DNA from: Verrucomicrobiota bacterium
GTDB taxonomy: Bacteria; Verrucomicrobiota; Verrucomicrobiia; Chthoniobacterales; JAFAMB01
Length of the DNA stretch: 33,138 nucleotides
Assembly (NCBI GenBank): GCA_019246215.1
Contig: JAFAQT010000391.1
Coordinates: forward strand, 1 to 33,138
Direction: 5' to 3'
The translations under genes were made by a program, and so were the position numbers. The notes beneath the pieces are model-generated. The model saw only the letters and a list, made by a program, of their open reading frames with translations, was not told the origin of the DNA and made no database searches. This document shows, piece after piece, positions 16,251 through 24,242 of the stretch (position 1 is the stretch's first letter; each line of letters starts with the position of its first letter).

Positions 16251-18113
16251 TTATGTATTCTGGTCGTCCTCTTCGCAGAACACGATCAACTCCGGTCCGG
16301 TCAGCACGATTTTGTTTCCGGAGCGGTCAAAGCGTGCCTTTTCTTTCCCACCGTACATCGGATCGTTCGTTGAAATCACGAATTCCCAGCTCCGACCTTT
16401 TGCGAGCCGCAGCAGGTCATTGTTTAGCTCTATAATACTCTCAGTTTCCAAAATTTGGGCCACCACAAGGATGTCGCCGGCGCTTTTCCGTCGATAGCGA
16501 ATAGCAATCGCGCTGCGCGAAACTCGATCGACTTGCCAGTGACCGCGGCGACGGTCCTCTAGGTTGGCTTGGCGAAAGCGCAGAAAATCCCGGTAAAGCT
16601 GAAGCGTCCCCCGATGAGGTTGCCGCTCCAGTTCTGTCCAGTCCAATCTTGAGGATGCGAATGTGGTCAGCGCTTGGGGATCAGGGATGAGGGCGCGATT
16701 TGCCGGATCCCGAAAATCCAAAAAATCAGCAAATTCTTTGCGTCGTCCTTCCGTCACGCCTTTGCCCAATTCATCGTGATGGTCCGTGAAATAAAGAAAA
16801 GGGCTTGAGGCTGCCCATTCCTGGCCCATGAAAAACATCGGTGTGTATGGGTCGAGGATCAGAACCGCCGATGCAGCCCGGTAGGCTGCGGGTGCGATCG
16901 AGTGATTCAGCCGCTCGCCGAACGCGCGGTTGCCGACCTGGTCGTGGTTCGAGATGCAGTGGACAAAATGCTCGGGTTCAAGGTCTGCGCCTCGGGTGCC
17001 GCGCGGAATCCCATCTTTCTGTAACTCACCGGTAAACAACCAGCCTTCCCGCACGGTTTTCACCAACTCCTCCATTGTACCTTTGAAGTAGCCCATGTAT
17101 CCCTCGTTTTCGTTAGTCATTTGAACGCGAACCACATGATGGAAGTCATCGGCCCACACTGCGTCGCATCCGTATCCGCCCAGATCGCGCGGAAGTACCA
17201 GCTTGCGGTCGTTTCTGGGATCCTCGCAAATCGCCAAGGCGCCAAGTGCCTGAATTCGTTCAGTGATCTCCTGAATGAGGTGCTTTGGAGAATCGTCCGG
17301 GATGGCATGTGTCGCGTCCAGCCGAAAGCCGTCGACGTGGAATTCTTTGATCCAATAGAGAGGATTTTCCGCGAAATGTTGCCGGACAGGTGCTGCGTCG
17401 GGCCCATCTAAATTGAACGCTGAGCCCCAAGGGGTGTCATGCGCAGCGTTGAAATAGCGATCGGAATAGACACCCATGTAGTTTCCATCGGGTCCGAGAT
17501 GGTTGTAGACCACATCGAGGATGACAGCCAGACCCGCCTCATGCGCGGCATTTACGAGGGTCCTTAGGTCATCCGGTTTTCCGTACGCTCTAGACGGGGC
17601 ATAAAGGGACACGCAGTCATAGCCCCAGTTCCTGTTGCCGGCGAAGTCAGCAATCGGCATTAGTTCAATGACATTCACTCCGATTCCTTTCAAGTGTTCG
17701 AACCGCTCGGCAATCGCCGTGAACGTGCCCTCCTGGGTGAAAGTGCCGACGTGCAACTCGTAAATGATCAATTCATGAAGACCGGGCGCCTTCCACTCAG
17801 AATCCGTCCAAGGAAATGAATGTCCATCGATGACTTGCGAAGGTCCGTGGACGCCGTACGGTTGAAATCGGGACGCAAGATCAGGAACCAACACACCGTC
17901 GAGCCGAAACTTGTACAGGGTTCCGGGAGAAGATAAGTAGTCGACGGCACTGTAATAGCCGGTCGCTTCCCGTTCCATAGGGAGTTCTCGCGCAACGCTC
18001 TGAGGATCGCCGAACAGGGAGACGGAAACATTTTTCTTTTGTGTTGCCCAAGTCCGAAACGACACGCCATATCCCTCGAGTTCTGCGCCTTGAGAGACCA
18101 GTCTATTTTTCAT
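16251..18113 (-). CDS. treZ: Maltooligosyltrehalose trehalohydrolase
   Basis: This GH13_10 enzyme hydrolyses the alpha-1,4 bond next to the trehalosyl end of maltooligosyl trehalose, releasing free trehalose. It has 620 residues: an N-terminal beta-sandwich (about 1-105), then a TIM barrel beginning IIYELHVGTFTQEGTF. Catalytic residues are Asp266 in GFRLDATHAI, Glu297 in AICEDPRND (family-specific) and Asp391 in SNHDQVGNR. The start codon lies inside the 3' end of glgX (11-base overlap), which implies translational coupling. It works directly with TreY encoded downstream. Confidence 0.97.
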   Translation of the reverse strand: MKNRLVSQGAELEGYGVSFRTWATQKKNVSVSLFGDPQSVARELPMEREATGYYSAVDYLSSPGTLYKFRLDGVLVPDLASRFQPYGVHGPSQVIDGHSFPWTDSEWKAPGLHELIIYELHVGTFTQEGTFTAIAERFEHLKGIGVNVIELMPIADFAGNRNWGYDCVSLYAPSRAYGKPDDLRTLVNAAHEAGLAVILDVVYNHLGPDGNYMGVYSDRYFNAAHDTPWGSAFNLDGPDAAPVRQHFAENPLYWIKEFHVDGFRLDATHAIPDDSPKHLIQEITERIQALGALAICEDPRNDRKLVLPRDLGGYGCDAVWADDFHHVVRVQMTNENEGYMGYFKGTMEELVKTVREGWLFTGELQKDGIPRGTRGADLEPEHFVHCISNHDQVGNRAFGERLNHSIAPAAYRAASAVLILDPYTPMFFMGQEWAASSPFLYFTDHHDELGKGVTEGRRKEFADFLDFRDPANRALIPDPQALTTFASSRLDWTELERQPHRGTLQLYRDFLRFRQANLEDRRRGHWQVDRVSRSAIAIRYRRKSAGDILVVAQILETESIIELNNDLLRLAKGRSWEFVISTNDPMYGGKEKARFDRSGNKIVLTGPELIVFCEEDDQNT

Positions 18114-20340
18114 CGCTTGTGCTTTCTGTGGTTTGAGTTGGAACTTTGGTGGGCGATTTTCCGATTTTGGTTGTCCATGACGCTTCCCGGGCGAACCGCT
18201 CTTCTCCTGCGGAAAGTCTTAACAGGAAGAGACTTCTATCGGTTAATTCCACTTCGTCGCCCGCCGAGATAATCTTCTGATTTCTAACAAAGCCGCGTTC
18301 ATTGTTAGTATCTATTATCAGTTCCCACCGGATTTCTTCGCGGCCGGGGAGGATAAATGTGAGTGATTCGTAGTGTGCGTTGCATAGCAAAAGGAAAGTA
18401 TCATCCCGGATTGATTCTCCTTTTGAATCGCGGACGTCGTTAGTCGAACCACTGACCAGCACGCCAAGACATTTCGCAAACCCGTTTTTCCAATCCTGTT
18501 CGTTCATCTCCGCGCCACTCGGGGTGAACCACACGATATCTCTCACTTCCAAACCGCGAACCCTTCTTACCTTGAAATATTTTGGACGTCGCAGGACCGG
18601 GTGTTCTTTCCGGAACCGGATCAATTTTTTCGTGAAATCAAATAAATCCTTTGTCTGGTCCTCCCAATCCCAGTGGAACCAATTGAGCTCATTGTCCTGA
18701 CAATAGGTATTGTTATTTCCAAGCTGTGTTCGGCCGAATTCGTCTCCTGCGTTGAGCATTGGGACGCCTTGCGAAAGCAATAAGGTTGCCAGGAAATTTC
18801 GACGCTGGCGCCTGCGAAGTCGATTCACTTCGGGATCATCTGTCGGGCCCTCCGCGCCACTATTCCAAGAGTTGTTATTGTTGTCGCCATCCCGATTCCC
18901 TTCGCCGTTCGCCTCATTGTGTTTGTCGTTGTAGGAAACCAGGTCGTTCAGAGTGAATCCGTCGTGCGAAGTAACAAAGTTGATACTGGCGTACGGTCTC
19001 TTGCCGTGGTGCTCGTAGAGATCCGGGCTACCCGTCAGTCGATAAGCGAACTCGGCGATCGTATCGTCATCTCCTTTCCAATAACGGCGGATGCAATCCC
19101 GGTATTTACCGTTCCACTCGGACCAGGGTGCCGGAAAGTTACCGACCATGTAGCCTCCCTCACCGACATCCCAGGGCTCTGCGATCAGCTTTACTTGAGA
19201 CAAAATTGGATCCTGCAGCAAGATGTCAAAAAAGGTCGCGCTTCGATCCACAAAATGCTCTTCACGGCCGAGCGTCGACGCCAGATCAAAACGAAATCCG
19301 TCCACGCGCATTTCGGTCACCCAATAGCGAAGACTATCTAAAATGAGCTGCAGAACCCTTGGGTTCAGCGTGTTTGGCGTATTGCCGCATCCCGTGTAAT
19401 CCATGTAAAAGCGTCGATCATTTGCCACCAGCCGGTAGTACGCTGCGTTATCGACACTTTTGAACGAGATTGTCGGGCCCAAATGATTCCCCTCCGCAGT
19501 ATGATTGTACACAACGTCGATGATGACTTCGAGCCCTGCCCGGTGCAATTCCCGCACCATTTCTTTGAATTCGGTGACCTGGCCGCCTTGGTTCCCCTTA
19601 CTTGAATAGCTGCTCTCAGGAGCAAAAAATCCGATTGAATTGTATCCCCAGTAGTTGCTGAGGCCTCGGTCTACCAGAAAACCATCGTCCACATGTTCGT
19701 GCACCGGAAGAAGCTCTATTGCGGTTACTCCCAGTTCTTTGAAATATTTGATCGCTGCAGGCGAGCCCAGCGCAGCGTACGTTCCTCGGATCTCCTCCGG
19801 TATCTTTTCCCAGAGTTTGCTGAACCCGACGACATGAACTTCATAGATGATTGACTGGTGCAAAGGAGTGTTTGGGCGCTGGTCTCTGCCCCAGGCAAAG
19901 GAGGTGTCGACCACGACTGATTTTGGGATCTTGCCGGCGTTATCCCTGTAATCGCGTTTCAGATCTTCGCCGGGGTCACCCAGTGGGTAGGCGAACATTT
20001 CAGGACCCCATTGAATCTTGCCTGCGATCGCTTTGGCGTATGGATCTATGAGTACCTTGGAAGCGTTGAATCGGTTACCGTGGTGAGGCTCATAGGGCCC
20101 ATAGACCCTGTACCCGTACAGCTGACCGGGCCGGAGCTCAGGCAGAAAGACGTGCCAGACATGATCGGTGCATTCGGTCATCCGAACTCTGATTGTCTCA
20201 TGGTCTGAATCTGGGCGATCGAACAAACAGAGGTCGACGCCTGTGCAACTTTCTGAATAGACAGCGAAGTTCACGCCCTCAGCGGTCCAAGTAGCGCCCA
20301 TTGGATAGGGTGTTCCGGTCCATACCCTTACTTTGTTCAT
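18103..20340 (-). CDS. glgX: Glycogen debranching enzyme (isoamylase type, GlgX/TreX)
   Basis: This GH13_11 enzyme cleaves alpha-1,6 branches of glycogen or limit dextrin. It has 745 residues: an N-terminal CBM48 domain (about 10-95, PYPMGATWTAEGVNFAVYSE), then the barrel. Catalytic residues are Asp352 in GFRFDLAST, Glu388 in LIAEPWDVGEGGY and Asp460 in TSHDGFTLND. The NELNWFHWDW stretch is typical of GlgX/TreX. As first gene of the operon with treZ and treY it fits the TreX role of supplying linear maltodextrin to TreY and TreZ. It is divergent from the GT28 gene across 171 bases, where its promoter should lie. Confidence 0.96.
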   Translation of the reverse strand: MNKVRVWTGTPYPMGATWTAEGVNFAVYSESCTGVDLCLFDRPDSDHETIRVRMTECTDHVWHVFLPELRPGQLYGYRVYGPYEPHHGNRFNASKVLIDPYAKAIAGKIQWGPEMFAYPLGDPGEDLKRDYRDNAGKIPKSVVVDTSFAWGRDQRPNTPLHQSIIYEVHVVGFSKLWEKIPEEIRGTYAALGSPAAIKYFKELGVTAIELLPVHEHVDDGFLVDRGLSNYWGYNSIGFFAPESSYSSKGNQGGQVTEFKEMVRELHRAGLEVIIDVVYNHTAEGNHLGPTISFKSVDNAAYYRLVANDRRFYMDYTGCGNTPNTLNPRVLQLILDSLRYWVTEMRVDGFRFDLASTLGREEHFVDRSATFFDILLQDPILSQVKLIAEPWDVGEGGYMVGNFPAPWSEWNGKYRDCIRRYWKGDDDTIAEFAYRLTGSPDLYEHHGKRPYASINFVTSHDGFTLNDLVSYNDKHNEANGEGNRDGDNNNNSWNSGAEGPTDDPEVNRLRRRQRRNFLATLLLSQGVPMLNAGDEFGRTQLGNNNTYCQDNELNWFHWDWEDQTKDLFDFTKKLIRFRKEHPVLRRPKYFKVRRVRGLEVRDIVWFTPSGAEMNEQDWKNGFAKCLGVLVSGSTNDVRDSKGESIRDDTFLLLCNAHYESLTFILPGREEIRWELIIDTNNERGFVRNQKIISAGDEVELTDRSLFLLRLSAGEERFAREASWTTKIGKSPTKVPTQTTESTSDEK

Positions 20341-20451
20341 ATTGGTGGTAAACCCCTACCGCGGATCGGTTTTTTGTCGAATACGAACTGCCACCCCTCT
20401 CAACTTGGGTAACGCCGAAGGACCGAGGCAGCAGGGCGATATCGGTGAGAA

Positions 20452-20479
20452 GGCGAAACGCGCGATTTCGCTTTTCGCC
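20452..20479 (+). promoter_or_regulatory. Inverted repeat in the leader of the GT28 gene
   Basis: GGCGAAA (20452-20458) can pair with TTTCGC at 20466-20471 through a 7-base loop, or with TTTCGCC at 20473-20479. These are two mutually exclusive hairpins. The element lies 33 bases before the ATG in the divergent glgX/GT28 gap. It could be a protein-binding site or an RNA hairpin, and nothing identifies a ligand. Confidence 0.3.
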
Positions 20480-20511
20480 AATTTTGGTACATTCGGCTGC
20501 CGAATAGAACG

Positions 20512-21714
20512 ATGAAGAAGCGAGTTTTGATCATGTCAACCAGCGCAGGAACCGGACACGTTCGAGCTGGGGAGGCACTAACCAAAGTATTCGAGGAGCA
20601 CCCCTTGGTAAGCGAGGTTCTGCACAGCGATGCGCTTCGTTTTACGAACAAGCTGTTCCGAGATTTTTATTCGAAACTTTACACTCACCTCGTGAAAGAC
20701 GCACCGGACTTCCTGGGATGGTGGTACAAACAGAGCGACGAACCATGGAAAACGGACGGGATGCGTCTAATGCTGGATCGTCTTAACACAGGGCCCCTGG
20801 TAAAATTCATCCGGCAATTCAATCCACACATCACGGTCTGCACGCACTTCATGCCTGCTGGCATTATTTCGCATCTTATCGCAAAAAATCTCTTGGATGC
20901 CCATCTGTCGATCGTAGTAACAGATCTGGACTTTCACGCGATGTGGTTGTCGCGGGTGTTTCATCGTTATTTCGTGGCTATCGAGGAAACCAAAGTTCAT
21001 CTCGAAGAATTGGGGTTGCCGAAAGAGAGAATCACGGTTTCGGGAATTCCGATCGATCCGGAGTTCATCACTCCCATCGATCGCGTTGCAACGCGGTTTC
21101 ACTATGGACTGCACCCAACGCGTCCAACGCTATTGCTGTCGGCCGGGGCGCTTGGCGTCGGACCCACGGAGTTTGTTGTCGAACGGCTTAGATCTCTACG
21201 ATCCAAAGCCCAGACTATCGTTGTTTGCGGCCGAAACTCAGAAGCCAGGGATCGTGTTCTCGAAATGGTGGGCGAGGATAACGAACACATCAAGGTATTC
21301 GGCTACACCGCTCGCATGGCGGATTTGATGAAGATTGCGGATTTGTTTATCGGGAAGCCGGGTGGATTGACCACAGCCGAGGCGCTAGCGTGCGGCTTGC
21401 CTATGGTGATTGTCAGCCCGATTCCCGGTCAGGAAGAGCGCAACAGCGATCATCTTCTAGAGGAAGGCGTGGCGGTGAAATGCAACGAGATGACGACCTT
21501 TCCTTATAAAATTGACTCATTGCTGGATGACCCGCTTCGGCTTGAGCAGATGCGTCGCAGAGCCTTCGCGATGAGCCGCCCGGAAGCAGCAAAGACCATT
21601 GTAGAGACTCTTGTGGCTGACGAGGTATCCGCCCTTGCAGTGTCGGACGATGAGGCGGAAGCGATCACGATCGCCGCAAGCAAGGAGCGAGACAATAAAC
21701 GCGGTAACCAATGA
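20512..21714 (+). CDS. GT28 glycolipid glycosyltransferase (MGDG synthase/UgtP-like)
   Basis: This 400-residue GT-B enzyme probably transfers a sugar from a nucleotide sugar to a lipid acceptor such as diacylglycerol. The N-terminal half matches MGDG-synthase N-domains: STSAGTGHVRAGEAL (9-23), then CTHFMPAG (110-117) and IVVTDLDFHAMWL (134-146). The C-terminal half carries the GT28 donor site: GKPGGLTTAEALACGLP (281-297) and PIPGQEERN (303-311). The last 20 residues are charged and low in complexity. Its stop overlaps the start of the GH1 gene (ATGA at 21711-21714), so the two are expressed together. The sugar and acceptor (galactose versus glucose, mono versus di) cannot be deduced. No signal peptide is seen, so it is likely a peripheral inner-membrane enzyme on the cytosolic side. 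Confidence 0.88.
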   Translation: MKKRVLIMSTSAGTGHVRAGEALTKVFEEHPLVSEVLHSDALRFTNKLFRDFYSKLYTHLVKDAPDFLGWWYKQSDEPWKTDGMRLMLDRLNTGPLVKFIRQFNPHITVCTHFMPAGIISHLIAKNLLDAHLSIVVTDLDFHAMWLSRVFHRYFVAIEETKVHLEELGLPKERITVSGIPIDPEFITPIDRVATRFHYGLHPTRPTLLLSAGALGVGPTEFVVERLRSLRSKAQTIVVCGRNSEARDRVLEMVGEDNEHIKVFGYTARMADLMKIADLFIGKPGGLTTAEALACGLPMVIVSPIPGQEERNSDHLLEEGVAVKCNEMTTFPYKIDSLLDDPLRLEQMRRRAFAMSRPEAAKTIVETLVADEVSALAVSDDEAEAITIAASKERDNKRGNQ

Positions 21715-23264
21715 GCGAGTTCTTTTGGGGGGTAGCAACTTCCGCCTATCAGTCCGAAGGAGGTTATAACGGGCCCGGACAACCTCAGACGAACTGGGCA
21801 TCCGGAGAGCGACGGGGAGACGTTGCACGATCCGGCCGCGGCGCCGACTTTTGGAATCGTTATGCGGAGGATTTTGCGCGTTGCCGGGAGCTTGGTCTGA
21901 ATGCATTCCGCCTTGGGATCGAATGGAGCCGGGTACAACCGACCTATGTTGACCGGATAGGGCTGCCTCCGCCGTTCGATTATAAGGCGCTCGATCACTA
22001 CATCGATATGCTGGTGCAGTGCCATCAGAATGGACTTGAGCCCATCGTGACCCTTCACCATTTTGTACATCCTTCCTGGCTCGGGACAGACCCGTGGATG
22101 GAGGCGGACGTGAGCCAGCATTTCTGCCGCTACGCACATGAATCGATACTGCATATAAACCGCGCTTTAACTGATCGGCACGGCCTCCCGCCGATCCGCT
22201 ATTATATCACGATCAACGAGCCGAATATGTTCGTGTTGAACACGTATTTGGGCACACAGTTTCCTGGGCGCGGTCGAAAAACGCATGGTTTGCGTACATT
22301 GTTGGAGGTTTATCGCCAGATCCTGATCACACACGTCCGCGCGTACAATTTGATCCATCGAATTTACGTGGATCAAGGCTGGCCAGAACCTTCGATCTCG
22401 CTGAACAATTACTGCAGCGATCTCTACTGGTCGGATAAGATTCTGCTCGATCTCGTTTCGGTCAGGGAGCGCGGCATACGCCTTGAGGCGCTTCCTCACT
22501 ACATTTTCGAGAAAATTCGCCAGTTCGAAGAAGCGTTCTCCGCAGCAAAGATTCCGTTGAAAAAGGATATTCCCTATTTCTTTGGAGCGTGTTCAAAAAA
22601 AATTAGCAATTGGTTGGGTTACAAAACATTCATTCCCGAATGTTTCGCTCCTCTGATTGAAGAACTCTACGCGGCCGAGAGGGAATCGGCCTTTGACTAC
22701 GTCGGCCTGGACTATTACGATCCGTTCGCAGCGCACATGTTCCGAATCCCAGTCTGGTGGGATCACGAGTTCAAGAATAAATCTCTTCGGAGCTGGCTGA
22801 TGAAAAGCGTGACAAGCAAGTGGTGGGACTGGCGCGTCTTACCGGACGGAATGCGATTTTTCTGCGACTATTACAGTAGAGAATTTGGTAATCGTCCGGT
22901 CCTGATTGTTGAAAACGGCATGGCAGTGCGGCGTCGGTTCGACAACAAGAACACTTTGCGAAGGGATCGGATGACCCGCAGCCATTTTTTGCGTGTGCAT
23001 GTCGAAGAGATCATGAACATCATACGATCCGATGTCCCGTTGATCGGATACCTGCATTGGTCGTTGTTCGACAACTATGAGTGGGGAACTTTTACACCCA
23101 GGTTCGGCCTTTACTCGATCAATTACGCCAAGGACAATAACCGGCTAGTGGAAGACCATCTTGGCGACCACCCGTCGGCTACATATGCGCAGTTGATCCA
23201 ACGCTCCCGCGAGCAAACGAGTGCATTCGCGGAAACTCGAGAGGCCAGAGAACCCAGCAGCTAG
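21711..23264 (+). CDS. Glycoside hydrolase family 1 protein
   Basis: This 517-residue GH1 (beta-glucosidase fold) protein has both catalytic glutamates. Glu170 is in ITINEPNMF (acid/base) and Glu401 is in VLIVENGMA (nucleophile). Other family marks are FFWGVATSAYQSEGG (4-18), FRLGIEWSRVQP (66-77), TLHHFVHPSWL, and the C-terminal GYLHWSLFDNYEWGTFTPRFGLYSI. Residues about 235-325 form an unusually long loop region (LNNYCSDLYWSDKILLDL and onward) that may shape a special acceptor site. There is no signal peptide, so the enzyme is cytosolic. The overlap with the GT28 gene suggests that it acts on a glycolipid or related glycoside rather than dietary cellobiose. A transglycosylase role like plant SFR2, also GH1, is possible but unproven. 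Confidence 0.92.
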   Translation: MSEFFWGVATSAYQSEGGYNGPGQPQTNWASGERRGDVARSGRGADFWNRYAEDFARCRELGLNAFRLGIEWSRVQPTYVDRIGLPPPFDYKALDHYIDMLVQCHQNGLEPIVTLHHFVHPSWLGTDPWMEADVSQHFCRYAHESILHINRALTDRHGLPPIRYYITINEPNMFVLNTYLGTQFPGRGRKTHGLRTLLEVYRQILITHVRAYNLIHRIYVDQGWPEPSISLNNYCSDLYWSDKILLDLVSVRERGIRLEALPHYIFEKIRQFEEAFSAAKIPLKKDIPYFFGACSKKISNWLGYKTFIPECFAPLIEELYAAERESAFDYVGLDYYDPFAAHMFRIPVWWDHEFKNKSLRSWLMKSVTSKWWDWRVLPDGMRFFCDYYSREFGNRPVLIVENGMAVRRRFDNKNTLRRDRMTRSHFLRVHVEEIMNIIRSDVPLIGYLHWSLFDNYEWGTFTPRFGLYSINYAKDNNRLVEDHLGDHPSATYAQLIQRSREQTSAFAETREAREPSS

Positions 23265-23336
23265 GCTAACCGTTTTTCCGCTCATCGGTCAAAGACCACG
23301 GCGGGTATTCTCTCTCTTTGCTTCGCACGTCAAGCC

Positions 23337-23368
23337 AAAAAATCCGCTGCAGCGCTGCTAAAGCAGTC
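23337..23368 (-). terminator. Possible weak terminator downstream of the metallophosphoesterase gene
   Basis: On the minus strand, CTGC-TTTA-GCAG and an adjacent CGCTGCAGCG palindrome are followed by GATTTTTT. The stems are short and the arrangement is imperfect. It lies in the 129-base gap between convergent gene ends, so a terminator is expected here, but it also overlaps the GTGCACCAAG element (copy B). Confidence 0.3.
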
Positions 23369-23383
23369 ATCGACTTGGTGCAC
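23354..23383 (-). repeat. GTGCACCAAG-TTTAGC intergenic element, copy B
   Basis: Read on the minus strand, this 30-base stretch begins GTGCACCAAGTCGATGACTG and ends TTTAGCAGC. It matches 24 of 30 positions with copy C at 27919-27948. Both keep the GTGCACCAAG head, the CTG and the TTTAGC loop of a small hairpin. It begins about ten bases after the metallophosphoesterase stop. It is probably a dispersed non-coding element. Confidence 0.45.
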
Positions 23384-23393
23384 TCGTAACAGC

Positions 23394-24242
23394 CTATGCT
23401 GCCTCTGATTGAGGTTCTGCAACGGCGAATTTCCTCAGTGATTTGCCCAACACGAATTGCTGCTGGAAGGCGCTTATTTGTCGGACCTCGAGCCCGCCCG
23501 ATTCGAGGATGGCTGCACAGGCGCCGAAATAGGGCACGAAACTTCCCGTATTGATAATGACTCGCGGAGCAACTCTCCAGATACCTGGACAATGCGTGTG
23601 CCCGACGAGAACAAACCTTGCCTCCGGCCGGAAGACGCGCGCGAGATCGGCGGCCCGCCCGGGGACCTCACACCAAGCTTTGATGATCATCAAAGGGCGC
23701 CAAGGCGGCCAGCAGTTACGAATCAACAAGCGAAACCCGGATGAACGCCCGCGGGTCAGCGGCGGCTCAAGCATCTGCAGTTCAATCGACGTCCGTTTGG
23801 AGGCCAAAAGGCGTTTCTCGAAATCGGCGTATCCGTCCGGGCCAAGCCCGTCCAGAATCTGGCGATGTTTGTTGCGGTAGTGTCTGGCGGCGCGGCTCCA
23901 CGGCGCTACGTCCAGAAAAAGAATATCTCCGTGGGTCACTAGGACTGCGCCATTGGCCAGGTCAAGGTGATTGGTGCTTGAAACCGTCGGATCATGATTC
24001 CCATTGACGAAAAATGCCTTGCGTCCTGCCTGATGACAGATTCGCGCCAAATCCGCGGCGAGCTTACGGCCAATCCGCCGGTCCTCCGAATTGCGCATTT
24101 CTGATGTGTCACCGTTGAATATTACCGAACCCGGCCCATCTAAGATCGGCGCGAGCTGCTCCGGATGCTTTATCCGTGAAGCGCGATGGCCAAGGTGCAG
24201 GTCTGAGAGGACCAGGATCGGCTCCGTTGGCGTCAGGTTCAT
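23394..24242 (-). CDS. Metallophosphoesterase (calcineurin-like)
   Basis: This 282-residue binuclear-metal phosphoesterase shows all core blocks: DLHLGH (Asp14, His16), IFNGD (Asp45), NGNHD (81-83), VTHGD (His103) and VGHTH (His214, His216). It lacks signal and membrane segments, so it is probably cytosolic. Relatives include UDP-2,3-diacylglucosamine hydrolases (LpxH/LpxI-type) and general phosphodiesterases. The DSDLHLGH-like opening is shared with LpxH, but the rest is too divergent to assign. Its start overlaps the serine hydrolase stop (ATGA at 24239-24242), making it the last gene of a three-gene operon. The substrate is unknown. Confidence 0.9.
   Translation of the reverse strand: MNLTPTEPILVLSDLHLGHRASRIKHPEQLAPILDGPGSVIFNGDTSEMRNSEDRRIGRKLAADLARICHQAGRKAFFVNGNHDPTVSSTNHLDLANGAVLVTHGDILFLDVAPWSRAARHYRNKHRQILDGLGPDGYADFEKRLLASKRTSIELQMLEPPLTRGRSSGFRLLIRNCWPPWRPLMIIKAWCEVPGRAADLARVFRPEARFVLVGHTHCPGIWRVAPRVIINTGSFVPYFGACAAILESGGLEVRQISAFQQQFVLGKSLRKFAVAEPQSEAA

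Noticed and set aside
21504-22154. Two long minus-strand frames (206 and 216 codons) opposite the GT28/GH1 junction
   Set aside because: Both are low in protein-like character and lie opposite two recognised genes.
23266-23592. A 108-codon minus-strand frame across the end of the metallophosphoesterase gene
   Set aside because: It overlaps the phosphoesterase out of frame, and its end part is the GTGCACCAAG repeat region. No start signal is seen.
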